This document shows, piece after piece, positions 21,800 to 33,764 of a stretch of DNA of 64,000 bases. This DNA comes from Trametes villosa. Its lineage: Eukaryota > Basidiomycota > Agaricomycetes > Polyporales > Polyporaceae. The first letter of the stretch is position 1; every line of letters begins with the position of its first letter. The stretch spans positions 3,224,001 to 3,288,000 of the forward strand of contig PUDQ02000010.1 in assembly GCA_002964805.2 (NCBI GenBank), read 5' to 3'. A program made the translations under genes and the position numbers. A model generated the notes under the pieces. That model made no database searches, was not told the origin of the DNA, and worked only from the letters and a program-made list of their open reading frames with translations.

Positions 21800-24041
21800 A
21801 TGGATCCCACATTCGCCATGGATGGCTCGGCCACGGATGTATTTCTAGCATTTCCAGGTGTGCCAGCGCTCGACAACACTCTCGGTGCCGCTCTTCTGGG
21901 CTCGATTTTCGGTTTCATGTAAGCAGGTCGCCCATGGAAATTTATGGGATTGAACTGACTAGTAGCTGTAGGCTCTATGGGGTTATGCTTCACCAGGCGT
22001 TTCGGTACTATCGTCTGTACCCCGGCGACGCCTTAGCACTGAAATGCCTAGTAAGCATCCGCCTGCGAGCAGCTCTTTCTCTTCACACTCATGGGTACAT
22101 GTCTGTGGCGTTTTCAGATTCTCCTCATCGTGTAGGTAATCATCCAGCACCGGTTGTGTTGATGATCCCATTTCTTCTCAGCGCGATGGAGACTCTCCAT
22201 ACCGTCTTGTGGATCATCATCTGGTAGGCATTCCAAAAACGCTTCACGTTCCCTGTCACTGATCGAATTCTTCGATAGCTACGAATATCTCATTGTGAAC
22301 TACTTCAATCCATTCAACTTCGTCAAAACGCATTGGTGCGTCACGCTTGAAACCCACCTGCAGCTTCATTCTAACGTTCATATTGTTGCCAGGTACATTC
22401 AGGTACGTCCAACCCATCCCGGATACATCTCAAGATAGCGTCTCAATCACGGCGGCAGCTCACGATACCAGTAACGGTGAGCCCCAATTCGCTAGAACGC
22501 AAGCGGAACGCTCATCCCCCATTTTTCCAGGCTTTCACGGGGTCGACCAGCCTAATGTACGCCTGTAACTTCCGCGGGTCATCATCTAACGGGATAGCTC
22601 AACTCGCGCGCCCAGCTTTTATGCGGGCCGAGTCTACTATAGTACGTCATTCGAGTTGAGGACGAAGCGGCAGTGATGGAACTGACGGGATACATGTCAG
22701 TGGGCCCCCAGTATAGGCCCCTCGTAGCCGCGTCGGTAGGCCAGTCCGCCGCCCCGGTGGTTACAGAGAAGCTCATCGTCCTCAAATCCTCCCTAAATTC
22801 TAGATTTTCGTCTGGCTCCTTTCGATAGGTACGTATTCCCGTTCACACGGCTCTACAAGTCAAAGCAGGACATCGTTGCTGAGGTCCCCCGTCCAGGGTG
22901 GGACTTCGGTAAGAGCGCAATCCACTCTTCACGACACACTCTCATCGCTGGGAACACGACAGCTGCGACTGTCAAGGTGTAAGTGCGAACATCTCCGTGC
23001 AGGAGCCCGACGCCGAGACCAGTGCTTATCGTACTGCAAATACGTGTAGCTTCCGTGCGGAGACCATCCAACAATTCTCCCACTTCACCGTGCGTATCGT
23101 TCATCTCAGTGATCCTACTACGCTAACCTTACCCGCGTCTTCCATAGTGGATCGTCTCCGTCGCGTACGGCCTGGCCGTCCTGTGCGACTTCGTAACGGC
23201 CTGCGCTCTTATATACGCGCTGCGTCGCAGCCGGACCGGCATAAAGCGGTAGGATTCTTCTCGGCACGGCGTCGAAGTATTCTGACACATCTTATCTCGC
23301 CGCACAGGACCGACTCCGTCGTCGATGCACTGGTTATATATACTGTCAATACTGGTATGTTCGGTCTCCCCGCTCGACCCTTCATCCGTGTCGCTAATTT
23401 CCGTCCCCGACGTCGGAACAGGTTTGCTAACGACGTGAGAGGATATCGCTCTTGTGACTACCCCGCGGGAGAACGATGACTGACCTGACCTCTCAGAGTC
23501 GTTGGCCTGCTCGTCTTCATCTTCGTGTGTCGCTATTCACTGATGAGTCGCTGATCTGTTCGCTAAACGGACCTACCAGGCGATCCTATACCCGGGCAGC
23601 CTCATCTACGCCGGCCTCAGCGTCCCCGCAGTGAAACGTAAGCCCCCATCCGTCCGGGTTCTCCAAGATTCCACGCACCTCACTGACAGAACATCCAGTC
23701 TACTCGAACTCGGTGTTGGCGATGTACGTCGCCCTCGCATCGCGCACAGGCACCGCTGACCGCCACTCCCGCTCCCCCGGGCCGATGCAGGCTGAACTCT
23801 CGTCGCTCCCTGAGGGAGCGCTTGACGCGCGGCGACGAGGTGAACTTGGACGAGACGGCGCAGTCGCCGCACGGCGCGCTGGAGACGTGGAACGTCCGCC
23901 AGGTGCGCCCCTTCGCTGTCCTCTCTTTCGCCGTCTCATCTCGTTGGTGGTGGGTCGCGATAGATCACGGTCTCGTTCCCGGATGCTGCGCTGGATATCA
24001 CGCGGGGCTTCGGCACGGAGTCGGAGGTTGGGAAGGCTTGA
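21800..24041 (+). CDS. DUF6534-family membrane protein, copy B
   Basis: Paralog of copy A with the same exon plan. It starts MDPTFAMDGSATDVFLAFPG (a second in-frame ATG at 21818), then ALDNTLGAALLGSIFGF and, after an intron, MLYGVMLHQAFRYYRLYPGD. Further exons give ILLIV / AMETLHTVLWIII, CYEYLIVNYFNPFNFVKTH, FYAGRVYY, IQQFSHFT, WIVSVAYGLAVLCDFVTACA, ALRRSRTGIKR, TDSVVDALVIYTVNTG and YPGSLIYAGLSVPAVKR. The tail is LNSRRSLRERLTRGDEVNLD, then after an intron ITVSFPDAALDITRG to the stop TGA. The C-terminal half is intact and cleanly spliced; exons around 22.4-22.8 kb are harder to join. Membrane localisation is likely; function unknown. Confidence 0.7.
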
Positions 24042-24380
24042 CTGGTGTTCTGTTGTGTTGGGGCGTATTCCTTGACAGACTGTGCTTGGGGTGTTACTAC
24101 TGTGCACGTGTGTTTCGTTTCGTATTTGTACGACTATATCTGTTGGTGCGGTTAAGGGACAACCCAAGGAGCTCGAGGACGCACGCGGGGAAGTTTGAAA
24201 TCTACCATAGTTCGATTGAGCAGCAGCGTCCGAGAGCACAAACACGAGGAGCAAGCGGTACGGTACGGTAGGATACGGTAGGGATTACAGCACGGCGACA
24301 GAGGCAGAGGCGAGGAACAGAAACAGCAAGCGAATAAAAACTAGGCATAACGAAAACACCGACCGCACCCCTCGCCTCGC

Positions 24381-26647
24381 TCACCGCGCGACTCCGCTCC
24401 CGTAGTACCGCCCCTGCCCGCTCTCCGTCGACCCGCTGTCTCCGCTCGGCCGCGCATACATTTGTGGACCCGCACCCAGGCCGGGCCCGACGCCCGACGC
24501 GTTCCCGCCCTCGTACGTGTACGGCGCAAGCCTGACGTTCTCATCATAGCTCTCCCTCGGGCGCGGCGGCTCCCCGCGCCAGCTGGACGACCGGCCGTTC
24601 GGCGGGGGGCCAGCGACGGCGGACGACGCGGACGTGGACATGGGGTACGCGGGCGGGCGCGGCGCGACGCCGAACGCCTCGCCAAAGTCCATCTTCGCGT
24701 GCGTCTTGCCCGTCGCGCTGTCCGTGACGTCGATGCGCGGGCCGTGCGTGCCCGGCTTCCCGCGCGCGTAGTCGACGAAGAAGCGGATCGAGCCCGCGAT
24801 CTCGTGTGCGAAGTCCGCTGGAAGCGCATGGGTGAGCTACTATTTCTCGAGAGGGAACGAGGGGGGGAGGAGAGGGGGGAAGGAGAGGAGGAGGGAGGGG
24901 AGGGGCGGCTCACAGTAGTTGATGCTGTCCCAGAGGGGGCGCCAGACGCTGGTGCGCGGGCGGCCGGGGACAACGTACTCGCGCCACGAGTACGCGTACA
25001 TCATGAACGCGGAGAAGATCACCATCTCGATGCAGATCGCCAGTGCGTTCAGCCCGTCCGCGATGTTCGTCTCCGTCCAGTACTGCGTCGGCTTGATCAC
25101 GCGGCCCTCGAGCGCGTCAAACTGTGTGCGGCGCGTTAGCAGGGACAGGGAGACGATGGGTTCGGCGGGTTGCATGGAGAGAGGGGAAGAGGAGCAGGGT
25201 GACGTACGATGAGGCCCTGGTAGAACGTAAACATGACGATGAGCTTGATAGAGAGGAACTTGGAGAGCGGCTTCCGGCCCTTCAGCTCGTCCTTCGTGAG
25301 GCCGTAGAAGATGAGCAGGCCGTACAGCGCGATACTGCCTAATGCGTCAGGCTTCACCGCAGGGAGGATAGGGGGCTGGGATGCGTACGTGATACTGACG
25401 CCGTCGATGACCGTGATGTAGGCGTGTGCGGTCTTGAAACTCCACGGGCCCGACTCGCACAACACGCCGTAGTACTCGCAGACGATACCCGCTATGGACA
25501 GCACTGTACAACGCGTTTCAGGTCAGCTTCAGTGGATGTATCGCCTGCGACGGAGACGTACATGGTCGTAGGATGACATATTGCAGCACCGACCACTGCA
25601 GATCTGTGAGCTCGCGGAGCCATATGTATGCGCTCAAAGCAAAACCCACCTTCAGTGTGTACATGAAGTATGCTTTTGTTGGTCGGTACCTCCAGCAGCA
25701 GAACTGGTCGCGCCCGTCAGCCCAGACGATGTTGACAACCCGGCGGTGAGACTCACAGGCGCAGGGAGGGCTTCCTTGTCTTTGCGAATGATGGCGTTGT
25801 CGACGTTATGTTCCGCCGCGGTAGCAGCAACGAATTCGATGAGAAGTAAGCTGTGTGCACACCAGTCAGACGATCGTCGTCTCCGAGAGGGAAGTACTAC
25901 TGACAGGAAAGCACTGAGGGTGACGGACTGTATAGGACGGTGTCAGCACATGCTTCCATGCAGGACACTGACCCAACACCGTATATTGACATTTAATGTC
26001 AACGGGGCACAGCTTCGAGCAGTGTGATCGGGGGATTGGAAATTGGCCCCAATGTCCCGCGTCACGATTCAGAGTGGCTGACGCTCACCTCGTATGCTGC
26101 GGGATGGACGCCGTGAGAACGCTGTTGGGCAAAGATGGCAAGGCGCATGCGCAGACTCACCAGTCTCGATGAGATCATAGTAGGTGTAACTGCGGAAGTA
26201 TCTGTAGGAGAAGAAGGAGATGATGGCGTAGACCGCGGGCATGTACAATATTCGGATGCTATAAGGAGTTTCACAGTTAGAATGTAGGTTCGGCTACGGA
26301 GCTAGCGGTGGATGCACCCACATTTGTCGCTGTTCGCCGCGGTTTGTGTAGTGCCTGCATGGCGGTGATCATTTGGCAAGCGCGCGCGACGTCTGCGAAG
26401 GGACGACTTACGTGCTGTGGAATCCGACATTGATAGCTGTGAGGAGAAGGGTCTGTCGCGCCGTGGTGAGTTCCGCCACCTGCGCCGTAACAACAGACAC
26501 GGGACGTACCACGGCCGCACACACACCCGCTATCAACCATCCGATTCGATGTGCATCCCAGTCAATGCCGTCCGAGCTCCAGAATCCGGTTTGGTCTTCG
26601 ATTTGCTGGTTGTCGGACGGACAGAGCGTGCTGTTCTTCTGGACCAT
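24381..26647 (-). CDS. organic solute transporter Ost-alpha / TMEM184 family protein
   Basis: Seven-helix membrane protein of the DUF300 (Ost-alpha, TMEM184, LAZ1) family. Thirteen exons from ATG 26647 to stop 24381 join to 469 residues. Marks include WLIAGVCAAVTLLLTAINVG (first helix), THYTNRGEQRQIIRILYMP, YAIISFFSYRYFRSYTYYDL, LLLIEFVAAT, FCCWRYRPTKAYFMYTLK, the helix from GSIALYG onward read as TIALYGLLIFYGLTKDEL, and YWTETNIADGLNALAICIEM then FSAFMMYAYSWREY. The 145-residue tail is polar, Pro/Ser/Gly-rich and contains RESYDENVRLAPYTYEGG. Exon 5 (26096-26089) is only 8 nt and completes ETAYE. The Ost-alpha family is implicated in membrane trafficking or vacuole function in fungi and plants; no substrate can be read from sequence. 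A broken 3' copy lies at 20560-20840. Confidence 0.9.
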
Positions 26648-27633
26648 GACGTTGGGCGGGCGCTAGCAGCGTAAAGTTCGAGGACCAGCCGTTGAAGCGC
26701 GAGTCCAGCAAAAGCCAGGGGGGTAGATGGGAGAAGAAAGCAAGAAAGAGTGACTATATGCGCCTGTGCCTCGGGCTCCACGAGGACGAGGAGGGAAAAG
26801 GTGGCGGAAAGAACAAGAGAGAGGGCTGTGCCTTGCCCGCTCCGCAACTGCGCACATCGCCGAACCCGTGCCGCGACGGCGCTTAGACAAGCGCCCAGTC
26901 GATCTGAGCGGTTGTGGCGGAAAAGTGCGCGCATCACCTCCTCTCCTCCGTCTCTCATCATCTCGCCGCTCGGGCATTCTCGTATACTTGTTGTTTCCCC
27001 GTTCTCTATGTTCTTGAGTGCTTTCAAAACGACGTATCTGAGCAGCTGTAGCTCGTGCTGAAGTACTATGGCGTCACAGACTCTCGGGCCGACTACATGT
27101 GGATTCCGGAACTTTGCTCCGTCTGTCATACAGTCTGACTCTCCCGCTGGTACACGCGCTGCCTCGCAACTGCCTCACATACTACAGCTCACTAGCGGAA
27201 CATGCTCTCATGGCGTTCAGGCCTGCGGATCCTGCTGCGCGCGCCGGGAGACAATTGCTCACCGCGGGGCTATCCTGACCGCTCGCTGTCTTCAGCAGAT
27301 TTTCACAGAAGAAAGGTGCGTCAGTCCCCGCTTGCGCACATCAAACAAGCCAAGATACATATTACAAGTTCTCTCATACGGCTTACAGGGATCGTCCACT
27401 AACGCCATTCACCTCGGCGCCCGACGTCTTCGAACCAAGGACCTCCGCAGGCACGACACAGCCCTCTCTCCCCGGCGCACTGCGGCATTCACCCCGACCC
27501 TCTCCCCTTGGCCGGGACATGCACGACAGACAAGTCGCCGCGCGGGACCAACGCCTGCGAGCCGACTCCGGCGTTCCGGCGCTGCCGCCCATTCAGCATT
27601 CACCGCTTTCCGCGTACAACGAAAGAGCGGTAC
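26648..27633. other. intergenic
   Basis: 5' flank of the Ost-alpha gene and 3' flank of the low-complexity gene. Several open frames exist on both strands but none has splice or motif support. Confidence 0.5.
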
Positions 27634-28211
27634 TCACCGGTACGCCCTGCGCCATATGCGCCGCCCGCTGGCGAGGCGGAGATACGTTTGGTGGGACGTA
27701 TCCAGAACCATTCTGGTTCCTTGGGGCTTCAAAGGCTCATTCAGCACCTCTCGCACGCGGTACAGTGTCGTATGCATGCAGTCGACGTACCTTGCCTCGC
27801 GTTCCCCTGCCCTCCGTTCGGGCGCTGAGGCGGCGCTCCCCCTCTATTCCCGGCGTTGGCGTTGACGTTCCCCCCGCGCCCGGTCCCAGCCGCCGGCTTC
27901 CCCTGCTCCCAGCGTCCCCAGTCAGCATCGCCAATCTCACAGCGGCACGACGAAACACCACGCACCTGCCCGCCCTGGGCCCGCGGCTTCGCCTGCTGTG
28001 CACCACCACGGCCATTCCCCTGCGAACCCTTGTTCGCGGTGTTGGCGTTGGTGTTAGCGCGGGTGTTAGTGTTGGTGATGGAGGCCATGTCGAGCGTGAT
28101 CGTGAACGTCGTGTTCGTCTTCGCGGTCGACGACGCGGCGGTGGCCGCGTTCGTGCGGGCGCCCGGCTTCTTCGCCGTCGTCGTCTTCGCCGAGGTCGTG
28201 CGGGTCGCCAT
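27634..28211 (-). CDS. low-complexity Asn/Thr/Ala-rich protein, unknown
   Basis: It starts MATRTTSAKTTTAKKPGART and is dominated by A, T, N, G and Q (SITNTNTRANTNANTANKG, NVNANAGNRGGAPPQRPNGG). A probable intron after GGQGNARQ (donor GTACGTCGAC) joins in frame to EVLNEPLKPQG, TRMVLDTSHQTYLRLA and the basic end SGRRIWRRAYR. Another intron may lie after KPRAQGGQ. No signal peptide and no known domain were seen; composition suggests an intrinsically disordered, possibly nucleic-acid-binding protein, which is only inference. Codon use and start context are plausible, but a chance frame in GC-rich repeats cannot be excluded. Confidence 0.45.
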
Positions 28212-28570
28212 CTGACTTGGGGGGGTGGTAGTGCTGTCGGTCCTCCCGCTGATGGGGGAGGGTGAAGGACAGGTCGACAGGGCGAGGTGGGGGGTTTTGA
28301 AGTTTGGTTTAGCTGCAGCTCTGCGGTGTGACGCGAGCTACCGCAGCGCCAGTGCTTCTACTGCTCTCGAACTCTATACTGGCCACATGCTCATGGGATG
28401 CACCCTAAAGTCGCACGTACGCCTGCGCAATACGATCTCGACCATTGCACCAGCAGGTCAGTATGGTTCGCATTCGGGCATTGGATTGCGCTGGTATCGA
28501 CATCAGTCGATTCGTCGAATATTTCGGTCAACAAGGCGACCAGGGTTCGCTTGCTTTACGGCCGTATCTA

Positions 28571-29952
28571 TTAACTCTGTGCGTCGCCAGACAGGAGCCA
28601 CCGCAACCCCTCGCGCAAATCCCGATCCGCCTTCCTCGCCAGCGTCAGTTCCGGGAACGAGTAGTAGAACCCGTGCGGCACCCCCTCGTACCTGCGCAAA
28701 CGCCCAAATCAGCACCTCGTTTCTTTCATCCCCTATCACCCATGAGACTCACAGGATCTCCTTGACCGGCACCCCGGCCTCGCGGAGGACGCGCGCGAAG
28801 AGCCGGGCGTCGTCCCGGAGCGGGTCCGCGCCGTTGTAGGTGACGAGCGTGAGCGGGAGTCCGGCGTGTGAGGGGAAGAGGAGGGGCGAGACGCGGGGGT
28901 CGGTGGGCGGCCCTTGGAGGAGGGCTGCTCGGATACGTATGGACGTCAGCGTTTATAGGTGCGCGGCGGGGGTGGGGGGACGTACTGTAGCATTGCTCGA
29001 GCGCTGCGCGGGTCAGGAGGGGGCCGTCCTGGAGCTCTTCCATCGAGCGCAGCTCTGCTTTGTACCTGGCAGAATATATCTCCTGTGAGCTTCTCGCAGT
29101 TTGGCTAGCGAACCGAGGCGGAGAAAGGTACGAGGCTCACTCGGGCGGGCACGCGTCCGGGTGGATCACGGACGGCTCGCGCAGGAGCTGGCCCGTCGGC
29201 CGGCGGCCCTCGAAGAACGCGTCGTCGCGCGCGAGGTGTGCACACACGGTGGCGATGTTCGCCCCGGCGGAGTCGCCCCCGAGGATGAAGCCTTTGGCGA
29301 GGGAGACGCAGAGGGCGGACGCGTTCTCTGCGACCTGCGCATACAGCAGGTCAAGATGTACTTGCGGTAGAGAGGGACGGGCCGGAGCGCACCCATTTCA
29401 CTGCGGCGTATGCGTCGTTTATTCCTGCGGGGAAAGGGTGCTCGGGCGCGAGACGATAGTCGACGTTGACGACGCAGAGCTGGAGGTCGACACAAACGCT
29501 GCGGAGCTGGGCATCGTCTTGCTCGATGTCGCCGACGATCCATCCTAAAACGCCACTTGTCAGGACACGCGAAGTTCCGCGCGGAGAGGGCGCGCATACC
29601 GCCACTGTGGAACCAGACGAGGACGGGGAAGAAGGCGGTTTCGTCGGCTCCAGTGGGGATGAGGCAGCGCGCGCGGACGGTGCCGCCCTCGACCGCGATG
29701 GTCTCCTCCTGTACTCGGTATGCAGACGCTGCAGCGCGAAATCAGCTCGACGTGCCAATGTGATGAGCAAGACGCGTCACCTGGAGGTAGCTTCGCCGTA
29801 TGGTATTCCTTCGATGCCTTTACAAGCATCGCGGCCTGTTCCCGCGCCATTTCTATCGGAGACTTGCTGCTATCTGGGGGCGCAGCTGCCGCTGCCGCCC
29901 CTGGTTGAAAGCGCGGATCGCGCCCATAGGCAGCTACAAACTCAGCGTTCAT
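28571..29952 (-). CDS. alpha/beta hydrolase (esterase/lipase, HSL-like)
   Basis: Predicted carboxylic-ester hydrolase of the hormone-sensitive-lipase-like group. Exons read 29952-29781, 29728-29600, 29544-29393, 29334-29141, and then smaller ones to the stop at 28571. The N-terminus is MNAEFVAAYGRDPRFQPG. The oxyanion-hole motif is FHSGGW, a variant of HGGG with Ser in place of one Gly. VDYRLAPEHPFPAG follows, then the nucleophile elbow GGDSAGAN. The acid lies in TYNGADPLRDDARLFA and the catalytic His in EGVPHGFYYSFPEL, so Ser-Asp-His is complete. No signal peptide is seen, so it is probably intracellular. It sits between unrelated genes in the DUF6534 cluster. Substrate unknown. Confidence 0.85.
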
Positions 29953-31017
29953 CGTAGGAATGCCGGGAAGCTGGAGTGGGGAAAACCGGGGAGCTAAAGA
30001 AGCGTGCTCAAATTGCGAGCCTTTTATCTTCTATCAGGCCGGGGTCGGGATCTTCGTGTATGTGAGCTTCGGGCGGGGGCCGCCCGGTGAACTGAATGCG
30101 CTCGCGGGGACGGCGGTAATCGCTGATAGACGAGGGAAGCTCGAGCGGCGTCGTGGCGCCCGAGCTTAGGGCTTAAGCATGGCGAAGAAGAGAAGCCGCT
30201 GCCTTCCCGTGACCTACATGGGAAATCGAACGTCCATTTACGTCTGGCGCATGCTCCGTCTAGCGCCACCAGAGAGGGAAACTAACCTGTACGGCTGGTC
30301 GCTTCAGTTGGATTATTCGCGTGCGTCTCGTCTCAACCTGGAGCGCAGCGCTCGCGCGCCGGCAGGGCTACCTTCGTCTTTGGGAGAACCACTAGCCGTA
30401 GCGAGGCGGTGGCCGCCCGCGATAGAGCGTAAATCATGTCGGCTCTGTGAGGATGCGGTAATATGACTTTGGTATCAGTGGGTACCCAAAACGTGGTGAT
30501 GCTGCTCGGCCTCGGAACCGCGACGATTGCAAACCGATTGTCGGTTCCGGGAGTGAGGATACCATAGGTTGCTCTGTAGTTTGGTGGGACTGCTTGCTGG
30601 GGCTGCGAACGTGCCAGCCTCGACTCTGGGCAGATCTACGAACAGACCTTGAAACCGGGTATATACCTTGCCACAGGTGAGAGACGCTCTATAGGTCATA
30701 TGGATACAGTAGTAGCACGGATACAACCTGCGTCGGAGGTCGATAAGGTAAGCGTCCCCTCCGAGGTCGTAGATGAATGGACATACTAGGTCTATAGGGA
30801 AGCAAGAGCTCGACCGGCAAGAGAACGAGTGCACGCGCAGTCTCGACACGGATCAAGAGACGGGTTTAGTAGCTCCCAGTCAATCTTGGCTTCAGGTGGG
30901 ATCGCTGTCCGACGGGGCATTTGTTATCTCTAGTATGCCACTAGACATCGGAGTTACAGTGGCCTAGTGTGAATGCTCGTTGATACGCACTTCACGGACG
31001 AGAGCGACCGAGAAGAG
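29953..31017. other. intergenic
   Basis: Hydrolase 5' flank and the 3' flank of DUF6534 copy C. No gene was supported. Confidence 0.5.
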
Positions 31018-33055
31018 CTACGGTACCTGTGATATTCCGTCCCGCTCTAAGTCGCGGATGGTGCGCGTGTGGCATGCCGAGTGTCGGGAAGGGAAAGCGA
31101 GCTCCGAAGCATTCTCGACCGTCGTTTGATGCAGTAGGAGTGCCGAAAGTGATGCGCGAGAGTTTAGCCTGTGCCCCGCGGACATCATGAGTGGTTGCTC
31201 AGAGGCAGACCGAAACGGCATGCGTACACTGCGAGAACTGAGAAGGAACACACTAGCGGGATGTCAGTGCCGGGTAAACTGGATAATGTTTCAAGGGGAC
31301 TCACGTTTGGTACCGACGATACTGATGCCGGTGTAAATGAGATTGTGGGGGTATACTAGCGCCTAGATATACGATGGTTGGGCCCTCAAGATATACCGCA
31401 AAGTTTAAAAGAGGCAACGTACGAATACGAAGACAAAGAGGCCGAAGATGCTGCAAATGGGTTACCGCTGCCGCCAACAACTTCAGAGTAACAAGGTCGT
31501 ACGTATTAAGTAACCCTGCGCGAGATATTAGTGAGACGTCCTTGAACCGAAGATGATAAACCTCACCGGTGTGCACCACGTAGGTTATGAGCATCGCGAC
31601 AACAGAGTTTGTCCTGCATAACCTCGAAGTCAGAATACATTGGGAAGCCGTAGAGACAGAAACCGCACCGTGCGAAGCTCGACCTGGTGTTCCGGAGCCA
31701 ACCGATGAGAGTCGTGGCTAAGAGAACCTCCGCAGTGAGCGTGCAGCCATACGCCGCACATACGATCCACTAGAATATCATGAGCAAGGGACATCCGAAG
31801 TATCAGGATAGCGACGAACGCACATTGAATGCAGCGAATTCGTCCAGATTAGCAGCTTGGAACCTAGCAGTACACGGGCATTCAGTTTTGTACGACATTT
31901 GCATAGTGTTAACTGGCTTCGCACCCCTTCACGGTAGCCACTGATGCGACATTCCCCGTTAGCTATACATAAATGACGACAGGAACGCAGGGAGCTCACC
32001 AATGCTGAAGGCTGTTTCTCGCGGTTAAGCGTGAGCACGATCGCAAGGTATCGTGAACTATCTTACCGAGGCCACCCGCCATCGCAAGAACCTGAAACAG
32101 CCGGGATGAGACGATGCTAGGAAGAAGCAAGAGATATCACACACAGCTATGGCTACGACCCATCTGAACCGTGGGACGGCTGTTGTACAGCGGTGAAGGA
32201 TCTTGCTTTGAGCCAGTAACACCGGCGATGCGCTGTGTACACTCACCTAGGTAGACTTGTCGCGCGTAGAAACTGGACGCGTTGAATGCCGACCACCATC
32301 AGAAATGAGCAGGGATAAGAGGGAGGGTGATCGGCGCACATCGGGTTGGTGAGACCTGTGATTTCCTAGAAGTAGACGGCGATCTCAGCCATACGTGAGA
32401 GGTAGTAAGGGGCACAGGGTATACGCACGGCCACCAGTATCGTCAGCTTTGGTTCATGGGAGCACATGAGCTGCTTTCCATAGCCACAGGAACGGCAAGC
32501 CTCACAGTTATGTACCTGCCGCCACGATTAGATTGAGGTAGAACAAACTCCGCCAAGAGATACCCGCCAGTGGTTACGGAACAACTCGGAGAGATCAAGG
32601 TAATACGAAACACCGGACTTGTAGCTGTCATGATATGAGACGAGCAGGCTTGGTGCGGTTGAGTAGATCAGACGCACCAGACAAAGATCCATTGTGTAGT
32701 ATGCAACGTCTCAAAGACGCTAGAAGCAATCATTGAGATAACGGCGCACCGAGCGAATTTGAGGCACATACACGATCGCGACGACCTATAGGCATCATGG
32801 ATGTCAATACAAAGTATGCATTAAGTGGCGGCTGTCAGAGGTGTACTTACGAGGCGCTTGAGGAAAGACGAATCTTTAGGGAACAACATTCCATACTGAT
32901 ATGCTTGGTATATAATGAGGCCGTAGAGTCTGTCGCTCGCCAAGGACCGATGTGAGTAACGAAGGCCAGCGAGGGTCAGAGTAGACTCACATGCACCCGA
33001 GGATCGTTCCAATAAACACTGCCCCGAATGTGTTGTCCAAGGAGACCGGCCCCAT
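31018..33055 (-). CDS. DUF6534-family membrane protein, copy C (diverged, possibly dead)
   Basis: The minus strand starts MGPVSLDNTFGAVFIGTILG, then after a short intron LYGLIIYQAYQYGMLFPKDS and FLKRLV. Later recognisable pieces are MLITYVVHTG, SIFGLFVFVF, a YLGASIP / HLHRHQYR frame that corresponds to NLIYTGISIVGTKR in the alternative frame, and a tail with LNSRASLSALLLHQTT. The otherwise constant VYANSVLAV block reads VYACRFG, and the tail is unlike the other copies. This suggests relaxed constraint or pseudogenisation. The given end is the stop of the last readable frame and may be wrong. Confidence 0.5.
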
Positions 33056-33764
33056 CGCTGGCAGTGGCAGTAGTCACTGAGCAGGTCACCGACGGCTCAG
33101 AGCAATGCTTATATGGGCCACTCGGCGCCAGTAGATGGCTCTCCGCCGTGAACGGGCCATGTGCTAAACGGGAGATAGGGGGACCAGCAGTCTATCGAAG
33201 CCAGGACTGTAAATAGTACCAAGTAGTACGGGTCCGGGGCTTTGCAGTGCGGTAGGCTCGCCTCGAGGCGTGCTGTCCGCCTGGCCGGTACCGCATTGAG
33301 ATGCATGGAACAAGACAGCACATCGCGGGTGTCAGCGACGGGGAGATACATATCCATGTTTAGGGCTGGGCACGGGAGATGACGGCTCAACGTGGATGTC
33401 GGGACTGGCTAGCGGCGGTGGCGGCGCCGGCGCGAGTATTTGGGTTTGTTAGGATCAGAGGCTATCGGCTTCCCGATTTCGATCTACTCGGGTCTCGACA
33501 CCGCCCGGCGAGCCCGCGTCCGAGCCGTCAGGACAGCGGTCCCGAACGGAGCTCTATCAACAAGTATTGTCTCGGGCATCCTACCCCTCAGTGGCATATT
33601 ATGGTTACACGCCTCATACATCGCTAGCATAATTTATCCAGATAGGATCATGAAGAGCCGCCACACCAGTGACTACGCAAGCATCGCACGACGAACACCG
33701 AAACGAGCACCAAGTCTGTCCATGGCGACCTCGAGTCTCGATCTCGAACAACAAGCTTCTCCCT
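33056..33764. other. intergenic between copies C and D
   Basis: Holds the 39-bp block (33439-33477). No gene was seen. Confidence 0.5.
33439..33477 (-). repeat. 39-bp conserved block, copy 3
   Basis: On the minus strand it begins ATCGGGAAGC and ends AAACCCAAA. It lies 384 bp upstream of DUF6534 copy C, same strand. Confidence 0.85.

Noticed and set aside
24341..24973. 210-codon Ser/Arg-rich minus-strand frame
   Set aside because: Shadow of the last exons of the Ost-alpha gene in another frame; composition reflects GC-rich third positions.
27068..27865. 265-codon plus frame
   Set aside because: Overlaps the low-complexity gene antisense, with no domain and no plausible start context.
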